Positions 1-10,945 of a stretch of DNA of 64,000 nt are shown here, piece by piece (position 1 is the first letter of the stretch; each line of letters begins with the position of its first letter). The notes beneath the pieces were generated by a model, which ran no database searches, had not been told where the DNA came from, and saw only the letters and a program-made list of their open reading frames with translations. Made by a program: the position numbers and the translations under genes. The DNA comes from Branchinecta lynchi. Its lineage: Eukaryota > Arthropoda > Branchiopoda > Anostraca > Branchinectidae. The DNA is taken from NCBI GenBank assembly GCA_023053575.1, contig JAKZAP010000092.1, positions 1 through 64,000 on the forward strand. Direction: 5' to 3'.

Positions 1-570
1 GTGGGAAAACAAAACCTGCGGGAAAACCAACCTTGTGGGAAAACCAACCTTGTGGGGAAACAAACCTTTCGGGAAAACCAACCTTGTGGGAAAACAAACC
101 TTACGGGGAAAGCAACCCTGCGGGAAAACCAACCTTGTGGGAAAACCAACCTTGTGGGAAAGCGAACCTTTTGGGAAAACCAACACAGTGGGAAAACAAA
201 CCTTGTGGGAAAACCAACCTTGCGGGAAAACCAACCTTGTGGGAAAACAAACCTTGTGCGAGAACAAACCTTGTGGGAAAACAAACCTTATGCTGAAAGC
301 AACCCTGCGGGAAAACCAACCTTGTGGGAAAACCAACCTTGTGGGAAAGCGAACCTTTTGGGAAAACCAACACAGTGGGAAAACAAACCTTGTGGGAAAA
401 CCAACCTTGCGGGAAAACCAACCTTGTGGGAAAACAAACCTTGTGGGAAAACAAACCTTGTGGGAAAACAAACCTTGTGGGAAAACAAACCTTGTGAGAA
501 AACAAACCTTGTGGGAAAACAAACCTTGTGGGGAAACAAACCTTGTGGGGAAACAAACCTTGTGGGAAAA
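1..570 (+). repeat. Duplicated satellite module, copy 1 (others at 1820-2389 and about 7496-8065)
   Basis: The first 570 bases match 1820-2389 at a constant offset of 1,819 bp (107 monomers). Both copies share the rare CTTGTGCGAGAAC and TTATGCTGAAAGC monomers (near 246 and 288, and near 2066 and 2107). They diverge after about 570, where this copy has an AAATCTTGTGGGG monomer and the other an AAAACTAACC monomer. The same rare monomers recur near 7742 and 7783, offset 5,676 bp from the second copy. Confidence 0.8.
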
Positions 571-1689
571 CAAATCTTGTGGGGAAACAAACCTTGCGGG
601 AAAACTAAACTTGTGGGAAAACAAACCCTGCGGGAATACCAACCTTGTGGGAAAACCAACCTTGTGGGGAAACAAACCTTTCGGGAAAACTAACCTTGTG
701 GGAAAACAAACCCTGCGGGAAAACCAACCTTGTGGGAAAACAAACCTTGTGGGAAAACAAACCTTGTGGGAAAACAAACCTTGTGAGAAAACAATCCTTG
801 TGGGAAAACAAACCTTGTGGGGAAACAAACCTTTTGGGGAAATAAACCTTGTGGGAAAACTAACCTTGTGGGAAAACAAACCTTGCGGGAAAACTAACCT
901 TGTGGGAAAACAAAACCTGCGGGAAAACCAACCTTTTGGGAAAACCAACCTTGTGGGGAAACAAACCTTTCGGGAAAACCAACCTTGTGGGAAAACAAAC
1001 CTTGTGGGAAAACAAACCTTGTGGGAAAACAAACCTTACGGGGAAAGCAACCCTGCGGGAAAACCAACCTTGTGGGAAAACCAACCTTGTGGGAAAACCA
1101 ACCTTGCGGGAAAACCAACCTTGGGGGAAAACAAACCTTGTGGGAAAACAAACCTTGTGGGGAAACAAACCTAGTGGGAAAACAATCCTTGTGGGAAAAC
1201 AAATCTTGTGGGGAAACAAACCTTGCGGGAAAACTAAACTTGTGGGAAAACAAACCCTGCGGGAATACCAACCTTGTGGGAAAACCAACCTTGTTGGGAA
1301 ACAAACCTTTCGGGAAAACTAACCTTGTGGGAAAACAAACCCTGCGGGAAAACCAACCTTGTGGGAAAACAAACCTTGTGGGAAAACAAACCTTGTGGGA
1401 AAACAAACCTTGTGAGAAAACAATCCTTGTGGGAAAACAAACCTTGTGGGGAAACAAACCTTTTGGGGAAATAAACCTTGTGGGAAAACAAATCTTGTGG
1501 GGAAACAAACCTTGCGGGAAAACTAAACTTGTGGGAAAACAAACCCTGCGGGAATACCAACCTTGTGGGAAAACCAACCTTGTGGGGAAACAAACCTTTC
1601 GGGAAAACTAACCTTGTGGGAAAACAAACCCTGCGGGAAAACCAACCTTGTGGGAAAACAAACCTTGTGGGAAAACAAACCTTGTGGGA

Positions 1690-4600
1690 AAACAAACCTT
1701 GTGAGAAAACAATCCTTGTGGGAAAACAAACCTTGTGGGGAAACAAACCTTTTGGGGAAATAAACCTTGTGGGAAAACTAACCTTGTGGGAAAACAAACC
1801 TTGCGGGAAAACTAACCTTGTGGGAAAACAAAACCTGCGGGAAAACCAACCTTGTGGGAAAACCAACCTTGTGGGGAAACAAACCTTTCGGGAAAACCAA
1901 CCTTGTGGGAAAACAAACCTTACGGGGAAAGCAACCCTGCGGGAAAACCAACCTTGTGGGAAAACCAACCTTGTGGGAAAGCGAACCTTTTGGGAAAACC
2001 AACACAGTGGGAAAACAAACCTTGTGGGAAAACCAACCTTGCGGGAAAACCAACCTTGTGGGAAAACAAACCTTGTGCGAGAACAAACCTTGTGGGAAAA
2101 CAAACCTTATGCTGAAAGCAACCCTGCGGGAAAACCAACCTTGTGGGAAAACCAACCTTGTGGGAAAGCGAACCTTTTGGGAAAACCAACACAGTGGGAA
2201 AACAAACCTTGTGGGAAAACCAACCTTGCGGGAAAACCAACCTTGTGGGAAAACAAACCTTGTGGGAAAACAAACCTTGTGGGAAAACAAACCTTGTGGG
2301 AAAACAAACCTTGTGAGAAAACAAACCTTGTGGGAAAACAAACCTTGTGGGGAAACAAACCTTGTGGGGAAACAAACCTTGTGGGAAAACTAACCTTGTG
2401 GGAAAACAAACCTTGCGGGAAAACTAACCTTGTGGGAAAACAAACCCTGCGGGAAAACCAACCTTGTGGGAAAACCAACCTTGTGGGGGAACAAACCTTT
2501 CGGGAAAACAAACCTTGTGGGAAAACAAACCTTGTGGGAAAACAGACCTTGTGGGAAAACAAACCTTATGGGGAAAGCAACCCTGCGGGAAAACCAACCT
2601 TGTGGGAACAACAACCTTGTGGGAAAGCGAACCTTTTGGGAAAACCAACACAGTGGGAACACAAACCTTGTGGGAAAACCAACCTTGTGGGAAAACCAAC
2701 CTTGTGGGAAAACAAACCTTGTGGGAAAACAAACCTTGTGGGAAAACTAAACTTGTGGGAAAACAAACCTTATGGGAAAACAAACCTTGTGGGGAAACAA
2801 ACCTTGTGGGAAAACCAACCTTGCGGGAAAGCGAACCTTTTGGGAAAACCAACACAGTGGGAAAACAAACCTTGTGGGAAAACCAACCTTGCGGGAAAAC
2901 CAACCTTGGGGGAAAACAAAGCTTGTGGGAAAACAAACCTTGTGGGAAATCCAACCTAGTGGGAAAAACAACCTAGTGGGAAAACAAACCTTGTGAGAAA
3001 ACAAACCTTGTGGGAAAACCAACCTTATGGGGAAAGCAACCCTGCGGGAAAACCAACCTTGTGGGAAAGCGAACCTTTTGGGAAAACCAACACAGTGGGA
3101 AAACAAACCTTGTGGGAAAACCAACCTTGCGGGAAAACCAACCTTGGGGGAAAACAAACCTTGTGGGAAAACAAACCTTGTGGGGAAACAAACCTAGTGG
3201 GAAAACAATCCTTGTGGGAAAAAAAACCTTGTGGGGATACAAACCTTGCGGGAAAACTAAACTTGTGGGAAAACAAACCCTGCGGGAATACCAACCTTGT
3301 GGGAAAACCAACCTTGTGGGGAAACAAACCTTTCGGGAAAACAAACCTTGTGGGAAAACAAACCTTGTGGGAAAACAAACCTTGTGGGAAAACAAACCTT
3401 GTGGGAAAACAAACCTTGTGAGAAAACAAACCTTGTGGGGAAACAAACCTAGTGGGAAAACAAACCTTGTGAGAAAACAAACCTTGTGGGAAAACCAACC
3501 TTATGGGAAAACAAACCTAGTGGGAAAACAAACCTTGTGGGGAAACAAACCTTATGGGAAAACAAACCTTGTGGGGAAACAAACCTTGTGAGAAAACCAA
3601 CCTTGCGGGAAAGCGAACCTTTTGGGAAAACCAACACAGTGGGGAAACAAACCTTGTGTTAAAACCAACCTTGCGGGAAAACCAACCTTGGGGGAAAACA
3701 AAGCTTGTGGGAAAACAAACCTAGTGGGAAAACCAACCTAGTGGGAAAAACAACCTAGTGGGAAAACAAACCTTGTGAGAAAACAAACCTTGTGGGAAAA
3801 CCAACCTTATGGGTAAAGCAACCCTGCGGGAAAACCAACCTTGTGGGAAAACCAACCTTGTGGGAAAGCGAACCTTTTGGGAAAACCAACACAGTGGGAA
3901 AACAAACCTTGTGGGAAAACCAACCTAGCGGGAAAACCAACCTTGGGGGAAAGCAAACCTTGTGGGAAAACAAACCTTGTAGGGGAAACAAACCTAGTAG
4001 GAAATCAAACCTTGTGAGAAAACAATCCTTGTGGGAAAACAAACCTTGTGGGGAAACAAACCTTGCGGGAAAACTAACCTTGTGGGAAAACAAACCCTGC
4101 GGGAAAACCAACCTTGTGGGAAAACCCACCTTGTGGGGAAACAAACCTTTCGGGAAAACTAACCTTGTGGGAAAACCAACCTTGTGGGAAAACCAACCTT
4201 ATGGGTAAAGCAACCCTGCGGGAAAACCAACCTTGTGGGAAACCCAACCTTGTGGGAAAGCGAACCTTTTGGGAAAACCAACACAGTGGGAAAACAAACC
4301 TTGTGGGAAAACCAACCTTGCGGGAAAACCAACCTTGGGGGAAAGCAAACCTTGTGGGAAAACAAACCTTGTGGGGAAACAAACCTAGTAGGAAATCAAA
4401 CCTTGTGAGAAAACAATCCTTGTGGGAAAACAAACCTTGTGGGGAAACAAACCTTGCGGGAAAACTAACCTTGTGGGAAAACAAACCCTGCGGGAAAACC
4501 AACCTTGTGGGGAAACAAACCTTTCGGGAAAACTAACCTTGTGGGAAAACAAACCTTGTGGGAAAACAAACCTTGTGAGAAAACAAACCTTGTGGGAAAA

Positions 4601-4700
4601 CCAACCTTATGGGGAAACAAACCCTGCGGGAAAACCAACCTTGTGGGAAAACCAACCTTGTGGGAAAGCGAACCTTTTGGGAAAACCAACACAGTGGGAA
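1690..4700 (+). repeat. Segmental duplication of about 3 kb, left copy (partner 7332-10393)
   Basis: Matches 7332-10393 in order. The offset steps from 5,642 bp (near 1741/7383) to 5,676 bp (near 1920/7596) to 5,693 bp (from about 3010/8703 to 4502/10195), so two monomers and then one were gained or lost between the copies. Rare variants shared in register include CTTGTGTTAAAACC (near 3653 and 9346), CTTGTAGGGG (near 3976 and 9670) and AGTAGGAAATC (near 4385 and 10080). Confidence 0.82.
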
Positions 4701-5820
4701 AACAAACCTTGTGGGAAAACCAACCTTGCGGGAAAACCAACCTTGGGGGAAAACAAACCTTGTGGGAAAACAAACCTTGTGGGGAAACAAACCTAGTGGG
4801 AAAACAATCCTTGTGGGAAAACAAATCTTGTGGGGAAACAAACCTTGCGGGAAAACTAAACTTGTGGGAAAACAAACCCTGCGGGAATACCAACCTTGTG
4901 GGAAAACCAACCTTGTGGGGAAACAAACCTTTCGGGAAAACTAACCTTGTGGGAAAACAAACCCTGCGGGAAAACCAACCTTGTGGGAAAACAAACCTTG
5001 TGGATAAACAAACCTTGTGGGAAAACAAACCTTGTGAGAAAACAAACCTTGTGGGAAAACCAACCTTATGGGGAAACAAACCCTGCGGGAAAACCAACCT
5101 TGTGGGAAAACCAACCTTGCGGGAAAGCGAACCTTTTGGGCAAACCAACACAGTGGGAAAACAAACCTTGTGAGAAAACAATCCTTGTGGGAAAACAAAC
5201 CTTGTGGGGAAACAAACCTTTTGGGGAAACAAACCTTGTGGGAAAACTAACCTTGTGGGAAAACAAACCTTGCGGGAAAACTAACCTTGTGGGAAAACAA
5301 AACCTGCGGGAAAACCAACCTTGTGGGAAAACCAACCTTGTGGGAAAACCAACCTTGCGGGAAAACAAACCTTGGGGGAAAACAAACCTTGTGGGAAAAC
5401 AAACCTTGTGGGGAAACAAACCTAGTGGGAAAACAATCCTTGTGGGAAAACAAATCTTGTGGGGAAACAAACCTTGCGGGAAAACTAAACTTGTGGGAAA
5501 ACAAACCCTGCGGGAATACCAACCTTGTGGGAAAACCAACCTTGTGGGGAAACAAACCTTTCGGGAAAACTAACCTTGTGGGAAAACAAACCCTGCGGGA
5601 AAACCAACCTTGTGGGAAAACAAACCTTGTGGGAAAACAAACCTTGTGGGAAAACAAACCTTGTGAGAAAACAAACCTTGTGGGAAAACCAACCTTATGG
5701 GGAAACAAACCCTGCGGGAAAACCAACCTTGTGGGAAAACCAACCTTGCGGGAAAGCGAACCATTTGGGAAAACCAACACAGTGGGAAACAAACCTTGTG
5801 AGAAAACAATCCTTGTGGGG
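4413..5820 (+). repeat. 1.4-kb duplicated module, left copy (partner 5958-7365)
   Basis: Aligns with 5958-7365 at a constant offset of 1,545 bp, including the unusual CTTGTGGATAAAC monomer (near 4999 and 6544) and GGGCAAACC (near 5138 and 6683). Translations of up to 255 codons are identical, indicating recent duplication or conversion. The two copies are separated by 137 bp of satellite. 1,545 is not a multiple of 17 because some monomers (for example GTGGGAAACAAACC near 5782) are one base short. Confidence 0.85.
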
Positions 5821-5957
5821 AAACAAACCTTGCGGGAAAACTAACCTTGTGGGAAAACAAACCTTATGGGGAAACAAACCCTGCGGGAAAACCAACCTTG
5901 TGGGAAAACCAACCTTGCGGGAAAGCGAACCATTTGGGAAAACCAACACAGTGGGAA

Positions 5958-7365
5958 ACAATCCTTGTGGGAAAACAAACCTTGTGGGGAAACAAACCTT
6001 GCGGGAAAACTAACCTTGTGGGAAAACAAACCCTGCGGGAAAACCAACCTTGTGGGGAAACAAACCTTTCGGGAAAACTAACCTTGTGGGAAAACAAACC
6101 TTGTGGGAAAACAAACCTTGTGAGAAAACAAACCTTGTGGGAAAACCAACCTTATGGGGAAACAAACCCTGCGGGAAAACCAACCTTGTGGGAAAACCAA
6201 CCTTGTGGGAAAGCGAACCTTTTGGGAAAACCAACACAGTGGGAAAACAAACCTTGTGGGAAAACCAACCTTGCGGGAAAACCAACCTTGGGGGAAAACA
6301 AACCTTGTGGGAAAACAAACCTTGTGGGGAAACAAACCTAGTGGGAAAACAATCCTTGTGGGAAAACAAATCTTGTGGGGAAACAAACCTTGCGGGAAAA
6401 CTAAACTTGTGGGAAAACAAACCCTGCGGGAATACCAACCTTGTGGGAAAACCAACCTTGTGGGGAAACAAACCTTTCGGGAAAACTAACCTTGTGGGAA
6501 AACAAACCCTGCGGGAAAACCAACCTTGTGGGAAAACAAACCTTGTGGATAAACAAACCTTGTGGGAAAACAAACCTTGTGAGAAAACAAACCTTGTGGG
6601 AAAACCAACCTTATGGGGAAACAAACCCTGCGGGAAAACCAACCTTGTGGGAAAACCAACCTTGCGGGAAAGCGAACCTTTTGGGCAAACCAACACAGTG
6701 GGAAAACAAACCTTGTGAGAAAACAATCCTTGTGGGAAAACAAACCTTGTGGGGAAACAAACCTTTTGGGGAAACAAACCTTGTGGGAAAACTAACCTTG
6801 TGGGAAAACAAACCTTGCGGGAAAACTAACCTTGTGGGAAAACAAAACCTGCGGGAAAACCAACCTTGTGGGAAAACCAACCTTGTGGGAAAACCAACCT
6901 TGCGGGAAAACAAACCTTGGGGGAAAACAAACCTTGTGGGAAAACAAACCTTGTGGGGAAACAAACCTAGTGGGAAAACAATCCTTGTGGGAAAACAAAT
7001 CTTGTGGGGAAACAAACCTTGCGGGAAAACTAAACTTGTGGGAAAACAAACCCTGCGGGAATACCAACCTTGTGGGAAAACCAACCTTGTGGGGAAACAA
7101 ACCTTTCGGGAAAACTAACCTTGTGGGAAAACAAACCCTGCGGGAAAACCAACCTTGTGGGAAAACAAACCTTGTGGGAAAACAAACCTTGTGGGAAAAC
7201 AAACCTTGTGAGAAAACAAACCTTGTGGGAAAACCAACCTTATGGGGAAACAAACCCTGCGGGAAAACCAACCTTGTGGGAAAACCAACCTTGCGGGAAA
7301 GCGAACCATTTGGGAAAACCAACACAGTGGGAAACAAACCTTGTGAGAAAACAATCCTTGTGGGA
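5958..7365 (+). repeat. 1.4-kb duplicated module, right copy (partner 4413-5820)
   Basis: Second copy of the 4413-5820 module. The copies part where this one has GTGGGAAAAC after ACAATCC and the other has GTGGGGAAAC. It abuts the right copy of the larger duplication that begins near 7332. Confidence 0.85.
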
Positions 7366-10300
7366 AAACAAACCTTGTGGGGAAACAAACCTTTTGGGGA
7401 AATAAACCTTGTGGGAAAACTAACCTTGTGGGAAAACAAACCTTGCGGGAAAACTAACCTTGTGGGAAAACAAAACCTGCGGGAAAACCAACCTTGTGGG
7501 AAAACCAACCTTGTGGGGAAACAAACCTTTCGGGAAAACCAACCTTGTGGGAAAACAAACCTTGTGGGAAAACAAACCTTGTGGGAAAACAAACCTTACG
7601 GGGAAAGCAACCCTGCGGGAAAACCAACCTTGTGGGAAAACCAACCTTGTGGGAAAGCGAACCTTTTGGGAAAACCAACACAGTGGGAAAACAAACCTTG
7701 TGGGAAAACCAACCTTGCGGGAAAACCAACCTTGTGGGAAAACAAACCTTGTGCGAGAACAAACCTTGTGGGAAAACAAACCTTATGCTGAAAGCAACCC
7801 TGCGGGAAAACCAACCTTGTGGGAAAACCAACCTTGTGGGAAAGCGAACCTTTTGGGAAAACCAACACAGTGGGAAAACAAACCTTGTGGGAAAACCAAC
7901 CTTGCGGGAAAACCAACCTTGTGGGAAAACAAACCTTGTGGGAAAACAAACCTTGTGGGAAAACAAACCTTGGGGGAAAACAAACCTTGTGAGAAAACAA
8001 ACCTTGTGGGAAAACAAACCTTGTGGGGAAACAAACCTTGTGGGGAAACAAACCTTGTGGGAAAACTAACCTTGTGGGAAAACAAACCTTGCGGGAAAAC
8101 TAACCTTGTGGGAAAACAAACCCTGCGGGAAAACCAACCTTGTGGGAAAACCAACCTTGTGGGGGAACAAACCTTTCGGGAAAACAAACCTTGTGGGAAA
8201 ACAAACCTTGTGTGAAAACAGACCTTGTGGGAAAACAAACCTTATGGGGAAAGCAACCCTGCGGGAAAACCAACCTTGTGGGAAAACCAACCTTGTGGGA
8301 AAGCGAACCTTTTGGGAAAACCAACACAGTGGGAACACAAACCTTGTGGGAAAACCAACCTTGTGGGAAAACCAACCTTGTGGGAAAACAAACCTTGTGG
8401 GAAAACAAACCTTGTGGGAAAACTAAACTTGTGGGAAAACAAACCTTATGGGAAAACAAACCTTGTGGGGAAACAAACCTTGTGGGAAAACCAACCTTGC
8501 GGGAAAGCGAACCTTTTGGGAAAACCAACACAGTGGGAAAACAAACCTTGTGGGAAAACCAACCTTGCGGGAAAACCAACCTTGGGGGAAAACAAAGCTT
8601 GTGGGAAAACAAACCTTGTGGGAAAACCAACCTAGTGGGAAAAACAACCTAGTGGGAAAACAAACCTTGTGAGAAAACAAACCTTGTGGGAAAACCAACC
8701 TTATGGGGAAAGCAACCCTGCGGGAAAACCAACCTTGTGGGAAAACCAACCTTGTGGGAAAGCGAACCTTTTGGGAAAACCAACACAGTGGGAAAACAAA
8801 CCTTGTGGGAAAACCAACCTTGCGGGAAAACCAACCTTGGGGGAAAACAAACCTTGTGGGAAAACAAACCTTGTGGGGAAACAAACCTAGTGGAAAAACA
8901 ATCCTTGTGGGAAAAAAAACCTTGTGGGGATACAAACCTTGCGGGAAAACTAAACTTGTGGGAAAACAAACCCTGCGGGAATACCAACCTTGTGGGAAAA
9001 CCAACCTTGTGGGGAAACAAACCTTTCGGGAAAACAAACCTTGTGGGAAAACAAACCTTGTGGGAAAACAAACCTTGTGGGAAAACAAACCTTGTGGGAA
9101 AACAAACCTTGTGAGAAAACAAACCTTGTGGGGAAACAAACCTAGTGGGAAAACAAACCTTGTGAGAAAACAAACCTTGTGGGAAAACCAACCTTATGGG
9201 AAAACAAACCTAGTGGGAAAACAAACCTTGTGGGGAAACAAACCTTATGGGAAAACAAACCTTGTGGGGAAACAAACCTTGTGAGAAAACCAACCTTGCG
9301 GGAAAGCGAACCTTTTGGGAAAACCAACACAGTGGGGAAACAAACCTTGTGTTAAAACCAACCTTGCGGGAAAACCAACCTTGGGGGAAAACAAAGCTTG
9401 TGGGAAAAAAAACCTAGTGGGAAAACCAACCTAGTGGGAAAAACAACCTAGTGGGAAAACAAACCTTGTGAGAAAACAAACCTTGTGGGAAAACCAACCT
9501 TATGGGTAAAGCAACCCTGCGGGAAAACCAACCTTGTGGGAAAACCAACCTTGTGGGAAAGCGAACCTTTTGGGAAAACCAACACAGTGGGAAAACAAAC
9601 CTTGTGGGAAAACCAACCTTGCGGGAAAACCAACCTTGGGGGAAAGCAAACCTTGTGGGAAAACAAACCTTGTAGGGGAAACAAACCTAGTAGGAAATCA
9701 AACCTTGTGAGAAAACAATCCTTGTGGGAAAACAAACCTTGTGGGGAAACAAACCTTGCGGGAAAACTAACCTTGTGGGAAAACAAACCCTGCGGGAAAA
9801 CCAACCTTGTGGGAAAACCCACCTTGTGGGGAAACAAACCTTTCGGGAAAACTAACCTTGTGGGAAAACCAACCTTGTGGGAAAACCAACCTTATGGGTA
9901 AAGCAACCCTGCGGGAAAACCAACCTTGTGGGAAACCCAACCTTGTGGGAAAGCGAACCTTTTGGGAAAACCAACACAGTGGGAAAACAAACCTTGTGGG
10001 AAAACCAACCTTGCGGGAAAACCAACCTTGGGGGAAAGCAAACCTTGTGGGAAAACAAACCTTGTGGGGAAACAAACCTAGTAGGAAATCAAACCTTGTG
10101 AGAAAACAATCCTTGTGGGAAAACAAACCTTGTGGGGAAACAAACCTTGCGGGAAAACTAACCTTGTGGGAAAACAAACCCTGCGGGAAAACCAACCTTG
10201 TGGGGAAACAAACCTTTCGGGAAAACTAACCTTGTGGGAAAACAAACCTTGTGGGAAAACAAACCTTGTGAGAAAACAAACCTTGTTGGAAAACCAACCT

Positions 10301-10393
10301 TATGGGGAAACAAACCCTGCGGGAAAACCAACGTTGTGGGAAAACCAACCTTGCGGGAAAGCGAACCTTTTGGGAAAACCAACACAGTGGGAA
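7332..10393 (+). repeat. Segmental duplication of about 3 kb, right copy (partner 1690-4700)
   Basis: Second copy of the 1690-4700 module. It carries private changes relative to the left copy, such as CTTGTGTGAAAAC near 8210, CCTTGTTGG near 10283 and CAACGTTGTGG near 10330, so the two copies have diverged slightly since duplication. It stops about 540 bp before the orientation switch. Confidence 0.82.
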
Positions 10394-10924
10394 AACAAAC
10401 CTTGTGAGAAAACAATCCTTGTGGGAAAACAAACCTTGTGGGGAAACAAACCTTGTGGGGAAACAAACCTTGTGGGAAAACTAACCTTGTGGGAAAACAA
10501 ACCTTGCGGGAAAACTAACCTTGTGGGAAAACAAAACCTGCGGGAAAACCAACCTTGTGGGAAAACCAACCTTGTGGGGAAACAAACCTTTCGGGAAAAC
10601 CAACCTTGTGGGAAAACAAACCTTGTGGGAAAACAAACCTTGTGGGAAAACATACCTTATGGGGAAAGCAACCCTGCGGGAAAACCAACCTTGTGGGAAA
10701 ACCAACCTTGTGGGAAATCGAACCTTTTGGGAAAACCAACACAGTGGGAAAACAAACCTTGTGGGAAAACCAACCTTGCGGGAAAACCAACCTTGTGGGA
10801 AAACAAACCTTGTGGGAGAACAAACCTTGTGGGAAAACAAACCTTATGGGGAAAGCAACCCTGCGGGAAAACCAACCTTGTGGGAAAACCAACCTTGTGG
10901 GAAAGCGAACCTTTTGGGAAAACC

Positions 10925-10945
10925 AACACATTGGGGTTTGTTTTC
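10925..10945. other. Orientation switch (inversion junction) of the satellite
   Basis: Monomers to the left read GGGAAAACCAACACA. After a short TTGGGG the sequence becomes GTTTGTTTTCCCACAAGG and stays in that reverse orientation to the end of the window. The sequences flanking the switch are not an exact palindrome: the reverse complement of the last 90 bases before the switch has its counterpart about 160 bp further on, near 11091-11180, so the break falls at different points of the higher-order repeat on each side. It could be a genuine inversion breakpoint or a misassembly between two arrays. Confidence 0.85.

Larger units (their letters stand above)
1..10935 (+). repeat. 17-bp satellite array, block 1 (forward orientation)
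   Basis: Uninterrupted head-to-tail 17-bp monomers, consensus near AAACCTTGTGGGAAAAC on the top strand. Recurrent variants are CTTGCGGG, CTTGTGGGG, CTTGTGAG, CTTTTGGG, CTTTCGGG, CTAGTGGG, ACAATCC, and A or C in AAAACMAACC. The array is already running at base 1, so its left end lies outside the window. A recognisable variant string (CTTTTGGG monomer followed by AACACAGTGGG) recurs 187 bp apart, for example at 182 and 369, which is eleven monomers and so one level of higher-order repeat. Some monomers read AAAACTAACC and put a TAA into one frame. All long open frames here (up to 493 codons) are translations of the repeat. No unique sequence is present. Confidence 0.97.

Noticed and set aside
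1478..2959. 493-codon open frame, with many similar ones on both strands, resembling a repetitive structural protein
   Set aside because: It is a translation of the 17-bp satellite. All three frames of each strand give the same cycle, both strands are open, and variants are distributed without regard to any frame. There is no unique N- or C-terminus and no start context.
1..10935. P-loop (GKT) nucleotide-binding motifs in the repeat translation
   Set aside because: The CGKTN string arises in each cycle from the satellite and lacks the upstream glycine pattern and fold of a real P-loop.
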